Of a stretch of DNA of 64,000 nucleotides, positions 35,613 to 44,696 are shown piece after piece (within the stretch, counting starts at the first letter, position 1; every line of letters starts with the position of its first letter). The notes beneath the pieces were generated by a model. That model saw only the letters and a program-made list of their open reading frames with translations. It was not told where the DNA came from and made no database searches. Position numbers and translations under genes: made by a program. This DNA is from Psychroserpens jangbogonensis (GTDB lineage Bacteria > Bacteroidota > Bacteroidia > Flavobacteriales > Flavobacteriaceae), in assembly GCF_000797465.1 (NCBI RefSeq), contig NZ_JSWG01000009.1:186001-250000 (forward strand), given 5' to 3'.

Positions 35613-36221
35613 ATGTTTTCGGAAAAAGCAAATAAGATATTTCAAGAGGTAATTGAAAAGTACCATATTATTAATACTGTTGATCAATCATTTACAAATG
35701 TATATGATAAAGACTCTAATCTATTAGAACATTTACTATATAGAAAATGTTGGATAGATACTGTACAATGGCATTATGAAGACATTATTCGCGACCCTCA
35801 AATAGACCCAGTTGCTGCCTTAAAATTGAAACGTCAAATAGACGCTTCTAATCAAGACAGAACAGATATGGTTGAATTTATTGATAGTTATTTTCTTGAA
35901 AAACATAAAAATGTAGCTGCTAAAGCAGATGCAACGATCAATACAGAAAGTCCTGCTTGGGGAATTGATAGATTATCAATTTTGGCACTTAAAGTTTATC
36001 ACATGAATGAAGAAGCAACTCGTGAAAATGCTTCAGATTCTCATAAGGCAGCTTGCCAATTGAAGTTGGATATTTTATTAGATCAACGTGTTGATTTGTC
36101 AACAGCTATAGATACACTTTTGGACGATGTTAGTAAAGGTGATAAGTATATGAAAGTATACAAGCAAATGAAAATGTATAACGACGACGAGTTGAATCCA
36201 GTACTACGTTCGCAAAAATAG
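35613..36221 (+). CDS. DUF4254 family protein
   Basis: The 202-residue, mostly helical soluble protein opens MFSEKANKIFQEVIEKYH and contains LLYRKCWIDTVQWHYEDIIRDP near 41-62 and INTESPAWGIDRLSILALK near 110-128, which I recognise as the DUF4254 family. The function is not established. It is followed by a family 9 glycosyltransferase, an association that points to lipopolysaccharide core metabolism (inference). The stop codon is the first part of a composite hairpin. Confidence 0.82.
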   Translation: MFSEKANKIFQEVIEKYHIINTVDQSFTNVYDKDSNLLEHLLYRKCWIDTVQWHYEDIIRDPQIDPVAALKLKRQIDASNQDRTDMVEFIDSYFLEKHKNVAAKADATINTESPAWGIDRLSILALKVYHMNEEATRENASDSHKAACQLKLDILLDQRVDLSTAIDTLLDDVSKGDKYMKVYKQMKMYNDDELNPVLRSQK

Positions 36222-36256
36222 TGAGTTGTCAACCTGAACTTAATTCAGGATCTCAC
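36221..36256. repeat. REP-like intergenic palindrome (CCTGAA...TTCAGG with GTGAG...CTCAC arms)
   Basis: CCTGAA, five-base loop, TTCAGG forms a perfect 6 bp stem at 36233-36249, and GTGAG at 36221-36225 pairs with CTCAC at 36252-36256 around an asymmetric internal loop. The core resembles a dispersed CCTGAA-TTCAGG-ATCTC palindrome that I remember from many flavobacterial genomes. I see only this intergenic copy in the window. It lies between DUF4254 and GT9 genes. Confidence 0.55.
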
Positions 36257-36269
36257 CTAAAATATTGAG

Positions 36270-37289
36270 ATGTCAAAACCCGAACACATCCTTGTCATTC
36301 GTCTCTCTGCAATGGGTGACGTTGCCATGACTGTTCCTGTGTTAAGGGCATTAACCAACCAATATCCAGATTTAAAACTTACGGTTTTAACTAAAGCTTT
36401 TTTTAAACCTTTGTTTAGAGATATAGCTAATGTTTCTGTTTACGAAGCAGACATAAAAGGCGATCACAAAGGCATCTTTGGCTTGTATAAACTTTCAAGA
36501 TTACTTAAGAAAACTGGTTTTGAAAGTGTTGCAGATTTACATAATATATTACGAAGTAACCTATTGAAATTCTTTTTCTTCGGAAAGAAAGTCATACAAA
36601 TTGATAAGGGTAGAGCAGAGAAAAAGGCATTAACTTCCGGTAAAATATTTGAACAATTAAAAACGACACATCAACGCTATGCTGATGTTTTTGAACATTT
36701 AGGGTATCCAATTGATTTATCAAATCGAATAACACCCAAACACTTAAAACTAAATGCAAATGCCATTCAGTTAATTGGGAATGATTCTAAACCACTTTTT
36801 GGTATTGCACCTTTTGCGGCATTTAAAGGCAAGGCTTATCCTTTATCTCAAATGCAAATAGTTATTGAAGCACTTTCAAAAGGAAATAAGGTTTTGCTAT
36901 TTGGAGCTAAAGGAAATGAAGCCAATCAACTTCAAGGTATAGCAGACAAGAATGATAACGTTGTCAACCTAGCAGGAAAACTAGGTCTTAATGATGAATT
37001 AGATGTCATTTCAAACTTAGAGTTGATGATATCTATGGATTCTGGAAACGCGCATTTAGCTGCAATGCAAGGCGTGAAGGTTTTGACGATTTGGGGAGTT
37101 ACGCATCCTTATGCAGGCTTTTACCCATTTCATCAAGATGAATCAAATGCGATATTAGCAGACAGAAATCAATTTCCTAATATTCCAACTTCGGTATATG
37201 GCAACATATTTCCAGAAGGTTACGATGCTGTTTTTAGTACTATTTCTCCAGAAAAAATTCTTAATAAAATAGATACCATTCTTAAATAA
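36270..37289 (+). CDS. Family 9 glycosyltransferase (heptosyltransferase-like)
   Basis: The 339-residue GT-B protein starts ILVIRLSAMGDVAMTVPVL, the hallmark of ADP-heptose:LPS heptosyltransferases, and has FGIAPFAAFKGKAYPL near 170 and MISMDSGNAHLAAMQGVKVL near 252 in the nucleotide-sugar domain. It probably adds a heptose or other sugar to the LPS inner core at the cytoplasmic face. It is downstream of the DUF4254 gene in the same direction. Confidence 0.92.
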   Translation: MSKPEHILVIRLSAMGDVAMTVPVLRALTNQYPDLKLTVLTKAFFKPLFRDIANVSVYEADIKGDHKGIFGLYKLSRLLKKTGFESVADLHNILRSNLLKFFFFGKKVIQIDKGRAEKKALTSGKIFEQLKTTHQRYADVFEHLGYPIDLSNRITPKHLKLNANAIQLIGNDSKPLFGIAPFAAFKGKAYPLSQMQIVIEALSKGNKVLLFGAKGNEANQLQGIADKNDNVVNLAGKLGLNDELDVISNLELMISMDSGNAHLAAMQGVKVLTIWGVTHPYAGFYPFHQDESNAILADRNQFPNIPTSVYGNIFPEGYDAVFSTISPEKILNKIDTILK

Positions 37290-37317
37290 AAAAAGCCTTA
37301 CTCTTTAGAGTAAGGCT
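37284..37317 (-). terminator. Intrinsic terminator for the minus-strand ferredoxin reductase transcript
   Basis: AGCCTTACTC, TTTA loop, GAGTAAGGCT makes a perfect 10 bp stem at 37294-37317. The A-rich run on its left gives a T tract on the minus strand, so it terminates transcription coming from the gene that ends at 37495. On the plus strand there is no T tract, but it could still form behind the GT9 gene. Between 37318 and 37494 I see no further feature apart from a short AAGCTT inverted repeat. Confidence 0.7.
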
Positions 37318-37494
37318 CTGATTAAGAACTCTTAGATAATCCCAAATGAAAATAGCGTCCTAAATCTTTGGCTAAGATATTTTGTTTAAATTTCAGCATC
37401 AAATGTTTGTAGGAATAACTTCCGTATATTCGACGAAAAGCTTATTAATCAAGCTTAAAGGCAAAATTATCAGATAAAACTCAATTCCAACAAA

Positions 37495-38550
37495 TTAAAC
37501 ATCGTCGTAATCTACTGTGATTTTTTCGGTAGTGGGTTGTGCTTGGCACGTTAAAATTAAACCTTCAGCTAATTCACCATCTGTAAGAATATTATTTTGT
37601 CTCATTTTAGCCTCGCCTTCCGTAACTCTTGCAATGCAACTGCTACAAATTCCGCCTTGACAAGAATATGGAGCATCTATATCTTTATCTAGAGCCGCTT
37701 CAAGGATGGTTTGTTTTTGTGGCATTTCAAATGATGTTGTTTCATCATCTAGAATCACAGTAACTTTTGTGCTGCCACTAGCGATTTCTCCAGTATCTAT
37801 AATTGCAGGTTTTGAAGCTTTAAAAAGTTCATAAAAAATAGTATCTGTTTTGATCTCGTGTTCTTCCAACACATCTTTTACTGTATTAATCATCCCTTCT
37901 TGACCACAGAGATAAAAGGCGTCAATATCAAGATGTTTGTATTTGTTTTTTACGACAAGATTAACAGTGCTTTTCTCAATTCTTCCAAATATAGCATCGT
38001 TTTCTTGAGCTTGACTAAATACAAATTGAATAGAAAATCGATTACTGTATTCATGTTGTAGTTGTAATAATTCATCTAAAAACATAGTGTCTTTAGTTGT
38101 TTTATTTCCATAAACCAGAACAACATTACTTTGTACCTCTTCTTCTAAAGCACATTTTATAATACTTAACACAGGAGTAATTCCACTACCAGAAGCAAAC
38201 GCAGCAATATGTTTTGTTTTAGAATCATTCGGTTCAAAAACAAAGTGACCATTTGGAGTAGCGACCTCTAAAACATCGCCTACTTTAAGTTCTTTATTGG
38301 CATAAGATGAAAATGTACCGTCTGTAACTTCTTTAATCGCAACTTTTAGCTCGCCACTCTTTGGAGATGAGCAAAGCGAATAATCTCGCCTAATTTCATT
38401 GCCATTTATTGTGGTTCTTAGAGTTATATATTGACCAGCTTTAAAAGCAAAATCAGTTCTTAAATGCTGTGGGATTTCAAAACTAATAGCTACAGATTTA
38501 TCTGTAATTCGTTCTAAGCTTTGTATCTTGAGTGAGTGAAACTTTGACAT
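37495..38550 (-). CDS. PaaE-like ferredoxin-NAD(P)H reductase with C-terminal 2Fe-2S domain
   Basis: The 351-residue protein has an FAD-binding domain with RRDYSLCSSP near 53-62, an NAD(P) domain with AFASGSGITPVLSII near 115-129, and a plant-type ferredoxin domain near 260-351 with CQGGICSSC and a later ILTCQA providing the four cluster cysteines. This order matches PaaE-type reductases, but no other phenylacetate genes are near, so the electron acceptor is unknown. Its transcript probably ends at the hairpin about 180 nt beyond the stop. Confidence 0.9.
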   Translation of the reverse strand: MSKFHSLKIQSLERITDKSVAISFEIPQHLRTDFAFKAGQYITLRTTINGNEIRRDYSLCSSPKSGELKVAIKEVTDGTFSSYANKELKVGDVLEVATPNGHFVFEPNDSKTKHIAAFASGSGITPVLSIIKCALEEEVQSNVVLVYGNKTTKDTMFLDELLQLQHEYSNRFSIQFVFSQAQENDAIFGRIEKSTVNLVVKNKYKHLDIDAFYLCGQEGMINTVKDVLEEHEIKTDTIFYELFKASKPAIIDTGEIASGSTKVTVILDDETTSFEMPQKQTILEAALDKDIDAPYSCQGGICSSCIARVTEGEAKMRQNNILTDGELAEGLILTCQAQPTTEKITVDYDDV

Positions 38551-38564
38551 AAAAATATTTTTAT

Positions 38565-38572
38565 CAAAAATA
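38565..38572 (-). promoter_or_regulatory. candidate -7 element for the ferredoxin reductase gene
   Basis: The minus strand reads TATTTTTG, matching TAnnTTTG, 14 nt before the ATG at 38550, so the leader would be very short. Confidence 0.4.
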
Positions 38573-38653
38573 AGAAATCGAATACTGAATTTGGTTTTGT
38601 TTGTAACAAAAAGTGTATTAATATTACTAACCCTTGTAATACAACCAAAAATT

Positions 38654-40129
38654 ATGATTAAACGTTTTTTAAGTTTAGAGTGGAAACAATTTAGAAGAGC
38701 TTCTTATTTTCAAAAAGGGGTTGCCATAAAAATATTACTTTTTCTGGCGGTTTTATATTTTGGAGGAATTGCAATTTTTATTGGAGGTATAATGTTCTTT
38801 GGACTTAAAAAAACATTTCCAGATATAGATCCAATAGTTATGGTAAATAATTATTTAGTCTATTGGGTATTATTTGAATTAATGATTAGATATTTTATGC
38901 AGCAACTACCTGTAATGAATATTAAACCATTAATGATTATTCCTATAAAACGAAATTCTGTAATTCACTATTTATTAGGAAAAACAACACTATCGTTTTT
39001 CAATTTTATTTCACCATTATTATTTCTTCCTTTTACTATTGTATTATTATTTCAAGGTTATCCAGTTGTTAATGTGATTTTATGGTTTTTTGCTTTAATG
39101 TGTATTACCTTGTCTATTAACTTTCTGAATTTTTTAGTCAATAAAAGCAATACAGTTTTTTATGGTATTGCATCTGCAGTGATTGCAATTGTAGCATTAA
39201 GGTACTTTAACATTTTTGATATAACAGAACCAGTAGGGAAAATCTTTAATGGATTATATAATCAGCCTTATTTAGCAATTATCCCATTACTTATGATGAT
39301 AGGATTATATAAAGCGAATTTTGATTTTATTAGAAAAGGGTTTTATTTGGATGGAGCAATTTCTAAAAAGGTAAAAGAAGTAAATGCTACTGATTTATCC
39401 TGGATGGATCGTTTTGGAAGTGTTGCACCTTTTCTGAAAAATGACATAAAAATGATAACACGTAACGCAAGACCAAAACAAGTGGTGTTAATGTCATTTT
39501 TCTTTTTGTTTTATGGTTTATTCTTTTTTACTCAAAAAATGTACATTGAAGAAATGCCATACTTACTCGGTTTTGCTTCAATATTTATAACAGGAGGATT
39601 TCTTTTAAGCTTCGGTCAATTGGTGCCTTCTTGGGATAGTGAATATTATAAATTACTAATGAGTCAAAATATTCCATATCGCCAATATTTAGAATCTAAA
39701 TGGTATTTAATGGTTTTTGCCGTAATTGTAGCATTTATTTTAAGCACACCATACTTGTATTTTGGGCTGGATATTTATTTAATAATAGCAGCTGGAGCAT
39801 TATTTAATATAGGATTAAACACATTCATCACTTTATTTGGAGGTGCCTTAAACAGAGTTCCAATAGAATTAGACACAAAGGCAAAAGCCTTTAGTAATAC
39901 CAATGGTTTTAATCCAACACAATTGCTTATTGCATTGCCAAAAATGATATTGCCAATAATAATCTTTTTTATACCATATCATTTTATCAGCTTTAATGCT
40001 GGACTAGTTGCATTAGCATTATCTGGTGTTATAGGGATTTTATTTAAAAACTTTTTCTTAAATCAAATCGAGCAGGTTTATCAAAAAGGGAAATACAAAA
40101 CTATAGCTGCATTTAGCGAAAAAAAATAA
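38654..40129 (+). CDS. ABC transporter permease-like membrane protein (DUF5687-like)
   Basis: The 491-residue protein has about ten to twelve membrane segments and a start MIKRFLSLEWKQFRRASYFQ that resembles ABC-2-type exporter permeases; I recall the family as DUF5687. The ATG at 38654 was chosen over an upstream in-frame start because the conserved N-terminus begins there. The ABC ATPase gene follows 24 nt downstream, so the two most likely form an exporter. The substrate is unknown. Confidence 0.82.
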   Translation: MIKRFLSLEWKQFRRASYFQKGVAIKILLFLAVLYFGGIAIFIGGIMFFGLKKTFPDIDPIVMVNNYLVYWVLFELMIRYFMQQLPVMNIKPLMIIPIKRNSVIHYLLGKTTLSFFNFISPLLFLPFTIVLLFQGYPVVNVILWFFALMCITLSINFLNFLVNKSNTVFYGIASAVIAIVALRYFNIFDITEPVGKIFNGLYNQPYLAIIPLLMMIGLYKANFDFIRKGFYLDGAISKKVKEVNATDLSWMDRFGSVAPFLKNDIKMITRNARPKQVVLMSFFFLFYGLFFFTQKMYIEEMPYLLGFASIFITGGFLLSFGQLVPSWDSEYYKLLMSQNIPYRQYLESKWYLMVFAVIVAFILSTPYLYFGLDIYLIIAAGALFNIGLNTFITLFGGALNRVPIELDTKAKAFSNTNGFNPTQLLIALPKMILPIIIFFIPYHFISFNAGLVALALSGVIGILFKNFFLNQIEQVYQKGKYKTIAAFSEKK

Positions 40130-40153
40130 TTAGAATATAAAGACAGAACACTT

Positions 40154-40861
40154 ATGATAACAACATCAAATCTTACAAAAGCATATAACGGAGTTACAGT
40201 TTTAAACATTGAAAACCTCGATATTCCAAAAGGACAAAGCTTTGGATTAGTAGGTAATAATGGTGCAGGAAAAACTACATATTTTAGTTTATTATTAGAT
40301 CTAATTCAGCCAACAACAGGGCATATTAAAAACAAAGATATTTTAGTAAATGAAAGCGAAGATTGGAAGCCGTTTACGTCATCTTTTATTGACGAAAGCT
40401 TTTTAATTGGGTACTTAACTGCTGAAGAATATTTCTATTTTATTGGAGAATTGAGAGGACAAAACAAATCTGATGTTGACGCTCTTGTGTCTCAATTTGA
40501 AGATTTTTTTCACGATGAAATTTTAGGTAAGAAAAAATATCTACGTGATTTAAGTAAAGGTAATCAGAAAAAAGCAGGAATTGTTGCGGCTCTTATAGGT
40601 AATCCAGAAGTAATTATTCTTGATGAGCCTTTTGCTAATTTAGATCCAACGACCCAAATTAGGTTAAAATCTATCATTAAAAATCTAGCTGAAAAGCAAG
40701 GTGTAACTGTATTAATTTCAAGTCACGATTTACTTCATGTTACAGACGTTTGTGAGCGCATTGTAGTTTTAGAAAAAGGTGAACTGGTTAAAGATTTAGT
40801 TACAAGTACTGAAACATTAAAAGAATTAGAGGCGCATTTTGCAGGCTCTGAGCTTGTTTAA
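40154..40861 (+). CDS. ABC transporter ATP-binding protein
   Basis: The 235-residue ATPase has Walker A GNNGAGKTT near 34-42, the signature LSKGNQKKAGIVAAL near 136 (degenerate but recognisable), Walker B VIILDEPFANLD near 157-168 and the switch His in SSHD. It is of the DRA/ABC-2 exporter class and pairs with the permease upstream. The nearby 123 nt gap before sprE holds no gene; it has an AT-rich possible promoter with an imperfect -7 element at about 40947-40955. Confidence 0.94.
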   Translation: MITTSNLTKAYNGVTVLNIENLDIPKGQSFGLVGNNGAGKTTYFSLLLDLIQPTTGHIKNKDILVNESEDWKPFTSSFIDESFLIGYLTAEEYFYFIGELRGQNKSDVDALVSQFEDFFHDEILGKKKYLRDLSKGNQKKAGIVAALIGNPEVIILDEPFANLDPTTQIRLKSIIKNLAEKQGVTVLISSHDLLHVTDVCERIVVLEKGELVKDLVTSTETLKELEAHFAGSELV

Positions 40862-40984
40862 GCCTTAACAACACATCTAAAAAGCACGCATTTTTAGACG
40901 ATAATTCAAAAAGATGCTTATTTTTACAGCATTACATAATATTTGTAGTCGTTTTTAGTTATACCTTAACCAAATACAACCACG

Positions 40985-43528
40985 TTGAATACATCGTTTA
41001 AAATCATAATTTCTATCTTTTGCGTGACCCTTTTAGTTACTGGTTGTTCGCGTAAAAAAGACTCGTTTATAAATAGAAACTTCCACGCCTTAGGCACCAA
41101 ATATAATATTCTCTATAACGGTTATATTGCTCTTGAACAAGGACGAGAAACTGTCGATAATGCTTCAACAGATAACTTCTGGGAGCTACTACCTGTTGAA
41201 CGTATGCAGTTAGAGGAAGATGTCTTTATGCCAGGACAATCCAGAAATCAAGATTTTGAGCGTGCTGAAGAAAAAGCAATTAAAGCTGTGCAAAAGCACG
41301 GCATGAATATAAAAGGCAAAGAGTATAATCCTCAAATTGATGAAGCGTATCTACTCCTAGGAGAAGCACGTTATTTTGACCAACGCTTTATTCCTGCTCT
41401 GGAAGCATTCAATTACATCTTGTATAAGTATCCAGCTAGTGATAAAATTAACACAGCCAAAGTCTGGAGAGAAAAAACGAATATCCGTTTAGAGAATAAT
41501 GAGCTTGCTCTTAAAAATTTGAAACGCCTTTTAGATCAAGAAGAACTAGAAGATCAAGATTTAGCAGATGCCACAGCAATAATGGCTCAAGCGTATATTA
41601 ATATCAAGTCAAAAGATAGTGCATTAACTCAATTAAAGGTTGCTGCTGAATTTACCAAGAAAAATAGAGAAAAAGCACGATACAATTTTATAATCGGACA
41701 ACTTTACAATGAGTTTGGACAAAAAGATAGTGCGAACTTAGTTTTCGATAAAATAATTGATATGCATCGAAAAATTCCAAGACCATATTACATAAATGCT
41801 CATCTAGCAAAAGTGTCAAACTTTGATATGGACAGTGGTGATAAACTGGAGTTTGAAGAATACTTAGCAGACCTAGAAGAGAATCGTGAAAATCGCCCTT
41901 TTCTTGACAAGATTTACTATCGTATTGGTGAGTATCACAGAGCCAATGAGTCAGATTCAATGGCTGTAGTTTACTACAATAAGTCTTTACGCACTAATAC
42001 AGGAGACAAGCAATTAAAATCGTTTGAATATACAACCCTTGGTGACATGAATTTTGATGAAGCTAATTATAGAATTGCAGGTGCTTATTACGATAGCACA
42101 ATGACCAATCTAAAATTAAACTCAAAGCCATTTAGAGTAATTAAAAAGAAACGTGAAAACTTAGATGATGTTATCTATTACGAAGATATTGCTCAGGTTA
42201 ATGATAGTATTTTAAACTTAGTTAGTTTATCTGAGGCTGATAGATTAGCGATATTTACTGAATATACTGCTGACTTAAAACTCAAAGCGGAAGAAGCACA
42301 AGAAAAGGCTGAAGCTGCTGAGCGCGTAAATTCAGGAATGGCAACTGCTCAAACAACCAACAAAGTAGGTAAAACTCAAAGAGCAGATCCAGGTGGAAAA
42401 CAAGATTTTTATTTCTACAATCAAACGACACTATCTTTTGGTAAAAACGAATTTGTAAAAGTTTGGGGAGATCGAGAACTTAAAGATAACTGGAGACTCT
42501 CAAGTAGTGCAATAAATAAAGCTAAAAATCAATCAGGAAGCTCTGTTGTTGCCGATGCTTCAAATGATGAGTTATTTGATCCAGAGTTTTACATTTCTAA
42601 AATTCCTTCAGATCAAAAAGTAATAGACAGTATAGGTAAAGAACGAAATTTTGCATACTACCAGTTAGGGTCTATTTATAAAGAAAAGTTTAAAGAATAT
42701 GAACTTGCTCAAGACAAACTAGAGAAATTATTGATTAATAATCCTGAGGAACGATTAGTACTTCCTTCAAAGTATAACTTATATAAAATTTATGTTGAAC
42801 TTGGCCTTGACGCTAAAGCAGAAAACATGAAAACTGATATCATTTCTAATCATTCAGATTCTAGATATGCACAGATTCTATTGAATCCTACTTCAGAATT
42901 TGCGAAGGATGAAAATAGTCCAGAGCGAATCTATGAAGGCCTTTATAAAAAATTCAATAATCAAGAATATGCTGAGGTCATTTCAGGTGCAGAAGCAAAC
43001 ATTCTTAAATTTGAAGGCGATCCAATAGTTCCAAAGTTTGAAATACTAAAGGCATCAGCAAAAGGGCGTCTCTTCGGCTTTGAAGATTATAAAGATGGCG
43101 TTAATTATATTGCTTTAACGTATCCAAATTCAGAAGAAGGAAAGAGAGCAGAAGTAATATTAAGTGAAGTAATACCCCTTTTGGCTAAAAAAGAGTTTGT
43201 AGATAATGAATCGGCAAATCATTTTAATGTATTATACCCATTTGAAGTTAGTCAAAAAGAAGAGATTAATGAGTTTGTTGAAAAGCTAAATGATGCTGTT
43301 TCTAAGATAACTTATTTTGATTTAACGACCTCTATTGATGTCTATGACACCAATACAATTTTTGTGGTAGTTCATGGTTTAAAAAGTGTTCAAGGTGCTT
43401 CCGGTTTTGCTGAAATAATTGAGGAAAACAAACACAAAATTGTCCATGATTATTATTCAATTTCATCTCCTAACTATGAAATTGTTCAGAGGCATAAAAA
43501 CTTAAATGAATATTTAGCATCTCAATAA
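40985..43528 (+). CDS. sprE: Type IX secretion system TPR lipoprotein SprE/PorW
   Basis: The 847-residue lipoprotein has a lipobox ending in Cys21 (LLVTGCSRKK), the family-typical INRNFHALGTKYNILYNGY and many tetratricopeptide-like helices (for example YLLLGEARYFDQRFIPALEA). SprE/PorW is needed for type IX protein secretion and gliding in Bacteroidota, acting in the periplasm at the outer membrane. Length is close to the known protein. The start is TTG at 40985; the Lys-poor signal segment MNTSFKIIISIFCVTLL follows. It is 12 nt before the bactofilin gene. Confidence 0.92.
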   Translation: MNTSFKIIISIFCVTLLVTGCSRKKDSFINRNFHALGTKYNILYNGYIALEQGRETVDNASTDNFWELLPVERMQLEEDVFMPGQSRNQDFERAEEKAIKAVQKHGMNIKGKEYNPQIDEAYLLLGEARYFDQRFIPALEAFNYILYKYPASDKINTAKVWREKTNIRLENNELALKNLKRLLDQEELEDQDLADATAIMAQAYINIKSKDSALTQLKVAAEFTKKNREKARYNFIIGQLYNEFGQKDSANLVFDKIIDMHRKIPRPYYINAHLAKVSNFDMDSGDKLEFEEYLADLEENRENRPFLDKIYYRIGEYHRANESDSMAVVYYNKSLRTNTGDKQLKSFEYTTLGDMNFDEANYRIAGAYYDSTMTNLKLNSKPFRVIKKKRENLDDVIYYEDIAQVNDSILNLVSLSEADRLAIFTEYTADLKLKAEEAQEKAEAAERVNSGMATAQTTNKVGKTQRADPGGKQDFYFYNQTTLSFGKNEFVKVWGDRELKDNWRLSSSAINKAKNQSGSSVVADASNDELFDPEFYISKIPSDQKVIDSIGKERNFAYYQLGSIYKEKFKEYELAQDKLEKLLINNPEERLVLPSKYNLYKIYVELGLDAKAENMKTDIISNHSDSRYAQILLNPTSEFAKDENSPERIYEGLYKKFNNQEYAEVISGAEANILKFEGDPIVPKFEILKASAKGRLFGFEDYKDGVNYIALTYPNSEEGKRAEVILSEVIPLLAKKEFVDNESANHFNVLYPFEVSQKEEINEFVEKLNDAVSKITYFDLTTSIDVYDTNTIFVVVHGLKSVQGASGFAEIIEENKHKIVHDYYSISSPNYEIVQRHKNLNEYLASQ

Positions 43529-43540
43529 AAAGAAAAACCT

Positions 43541-44002
43541 ATGTTTTCTTCAGATAAAAAAACAGGAAAAATGGCTACAGAAACAATCTCACAGCAAAAC
43601 ACTATTGCTAAAGGAACAACCATTACAGGTGATATTATAAGTGATGGCGATTTTAGAATTGAAGGCTCTGTTCAAGGGAATATCAAAACACCAGGAAAAG
43701 TTGTTGTTGGTAAAACCGGAATAATAAATGGGACACTTAAAAGTGCCAATGCAGATATTGAAGGTAAATTTTCTGGTAAATTATTGCTTTCAGATACTTT
43801 GTCTTTAAAATCTTCTGCTCATGTTGAAGGAGAAGTTATCGTTGGTAAATTAGCAGTTGAACCTGGAGCAACATTTAATGCAACTTGTTCAATGAAAGGC
43901 GCTTTAAAAGAACTTAATAATGGTACAAGAACCGGACAACAAACCACAATCCAAAGACCAACACAAACAGGAGGACAACCAGAAAAAGGTCAGTCCGCTT
44001 AA
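43541..44002 (+). CDS. Bactofilin family cytoskeletal protein
   Basis: The 153-residue protein has the bactofilin beta-helix repeat: TIAKGTTITGDIISDGDFRI, EGSVQGNIKTPGKVVVGKTG, INGTLKSANADIEGKF and LSSAHVEGEVIVGKLAVEPG-type turns between about 20 and 130, followed by a polar Thr/Gln-rich tail. Bactofilins polymerise without nucleotides and position envelope machinery. The tail-coding region overlaps the next gene by 83 nt in another frame. It lies between sprE and the ATP synthase operon. Confidence 0.9.
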   Translation: MFSSDKKTGKMATETISQQNTIAKGTTITGDIISDGDFRIEGSVQGNIKTPGKVVVGKTGIINGTLKSANADIEGKFSGKLLLSDTLSLKSSAHVEGEVIVGKLAVEPGATFNATCSMKGALKELNNGTRTGQQTTIQRPTQTGGQPEKGQSA

Positions 44003-44192
44003 AAACGTCGCAATCCTTTCTGGGATTGGCATCGAAATGGGTGTGATAATCTATTTGTTTGTCATGTTAGGAAAATGGCTTGATCTTTCATATAACGATA
44101 GCGGTAAACTCTACGTCGTGATCTGTACACTTTTAGGAGTTGGTATTTCACTATTTGTTGTCGTAAAACAACTCAACCGAATTAAATATTAA
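43920..44192 (+). CDS. atpZ: AtpZ/AtpI-like ATP synthase-associated membrane protein
   Basis: The 90-residue protein has a hydrophilic N-terminus (about 1-27) and two membrane helices (VAILSGIGIEMGVIIYLFVM and LYVVICTLLGVGISLFVVV) joined by GKWLDL, the AtpZ pattern. AtpZ/AtpI proteins help assemble or insert ions into F-type ATP synthase. The only usable start before the first helix is the ATG at 43920, so 27 codons overlap the bactofilin tail out of frame. It is directly followed by the next membrane gene. Confidence 0.8.
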   Translation: MVQEPDNKPQSKDQHKQEDNQKKVSPLKNVAILSGIGIEMGVIIYLFVMLGKWLDLSYNDSGKLYVVICTLLGVGISLFVVVKQLNRIKY

Positions 44193-44579
44193 ATGAAACA
44201 CACATTTACGTTATTTTCTTTAAAACTTATTATTGTATTAGCCGCAGCCTTTGCGATTCATCTTTTTATACTAAGTGTAAACTCACTTCCTTTATTCGAT
44301 GATAAAATTGTGCTAGCATATATAGTTAATGCTGTTTTGGCAATTACAATTTTTGGCTTTTTGTTTAAAATGAAAGAGAAATATAAAGACCAACTAGGAT
44401 TTTTGTTTTTAGGAGGAAGCCTACTTAAGTTTTTGGTCTTTTTTATTGTGTTTTATCCATTTTATAAAATTGATGGTAATATTTCAAAACTAGAGTTTGC
44501 GGCCTTTTTTGTGCCTTATCTTTTAAGTCTTGTTCTTGAAACATTTAGCCTTGCTAAATGGCTTAATAAAATGGAATAA
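44193..44579 (+). CDS. Membrane protein near atp operon (DUF6168-like)
   Basis: The 128-residue protein has four membrane helices (near 8-28, 40-60, 70-90, 100-120). Its position between the AtpZ-like gene and atpB recalls the flavobacterial family I know as DUF6168 (name not verified). It starts immediately after the AtpZ-like stop. AtpI-like assistance to the ATP synthase is possible but inferred from location only. Confidence 0.78.
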   Translation: MKHTFTLFSLKLIIVLAAAFAIHLFILSVNSLPLFDDKIVLAYIVNAVLAITIFGFLFKMKEKYKDQLGFLFLGGSLLKFLVFFIVFYPFYKIDGNISKLEFAAFFVPYLLSLVLETFSLAKWLNKME

Positions 44580-44633
44580 TTACTTTCACTCTTCATCTCA
44601 AATTAACACCCAAAAATAAAGTTTGAAATTGTT

Positions 44634-44662
44634 TTTGTTTTTGAGATAATAACCTACCTTTG
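44634..44662 (+). promoter_or_regulatory. candidate promoter for the ATP synthase operon
   Basis: TTTG at 44634-44637 and TACCTTTG at 44655-44662 are separated by 17 nt, close to the TTTG/TAnnTTTG Bacteroidota promoter layout. It precedes the atpB ATG at 44697 by about 35 nt and follows the DUF6168-like gene, so the F0F1 genes can be transcribed alone. Confidence 0.6.
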
Positions 44663-44696
44663 CACCGATTTTTAGGCCACTATTATTTTGAGTGAT

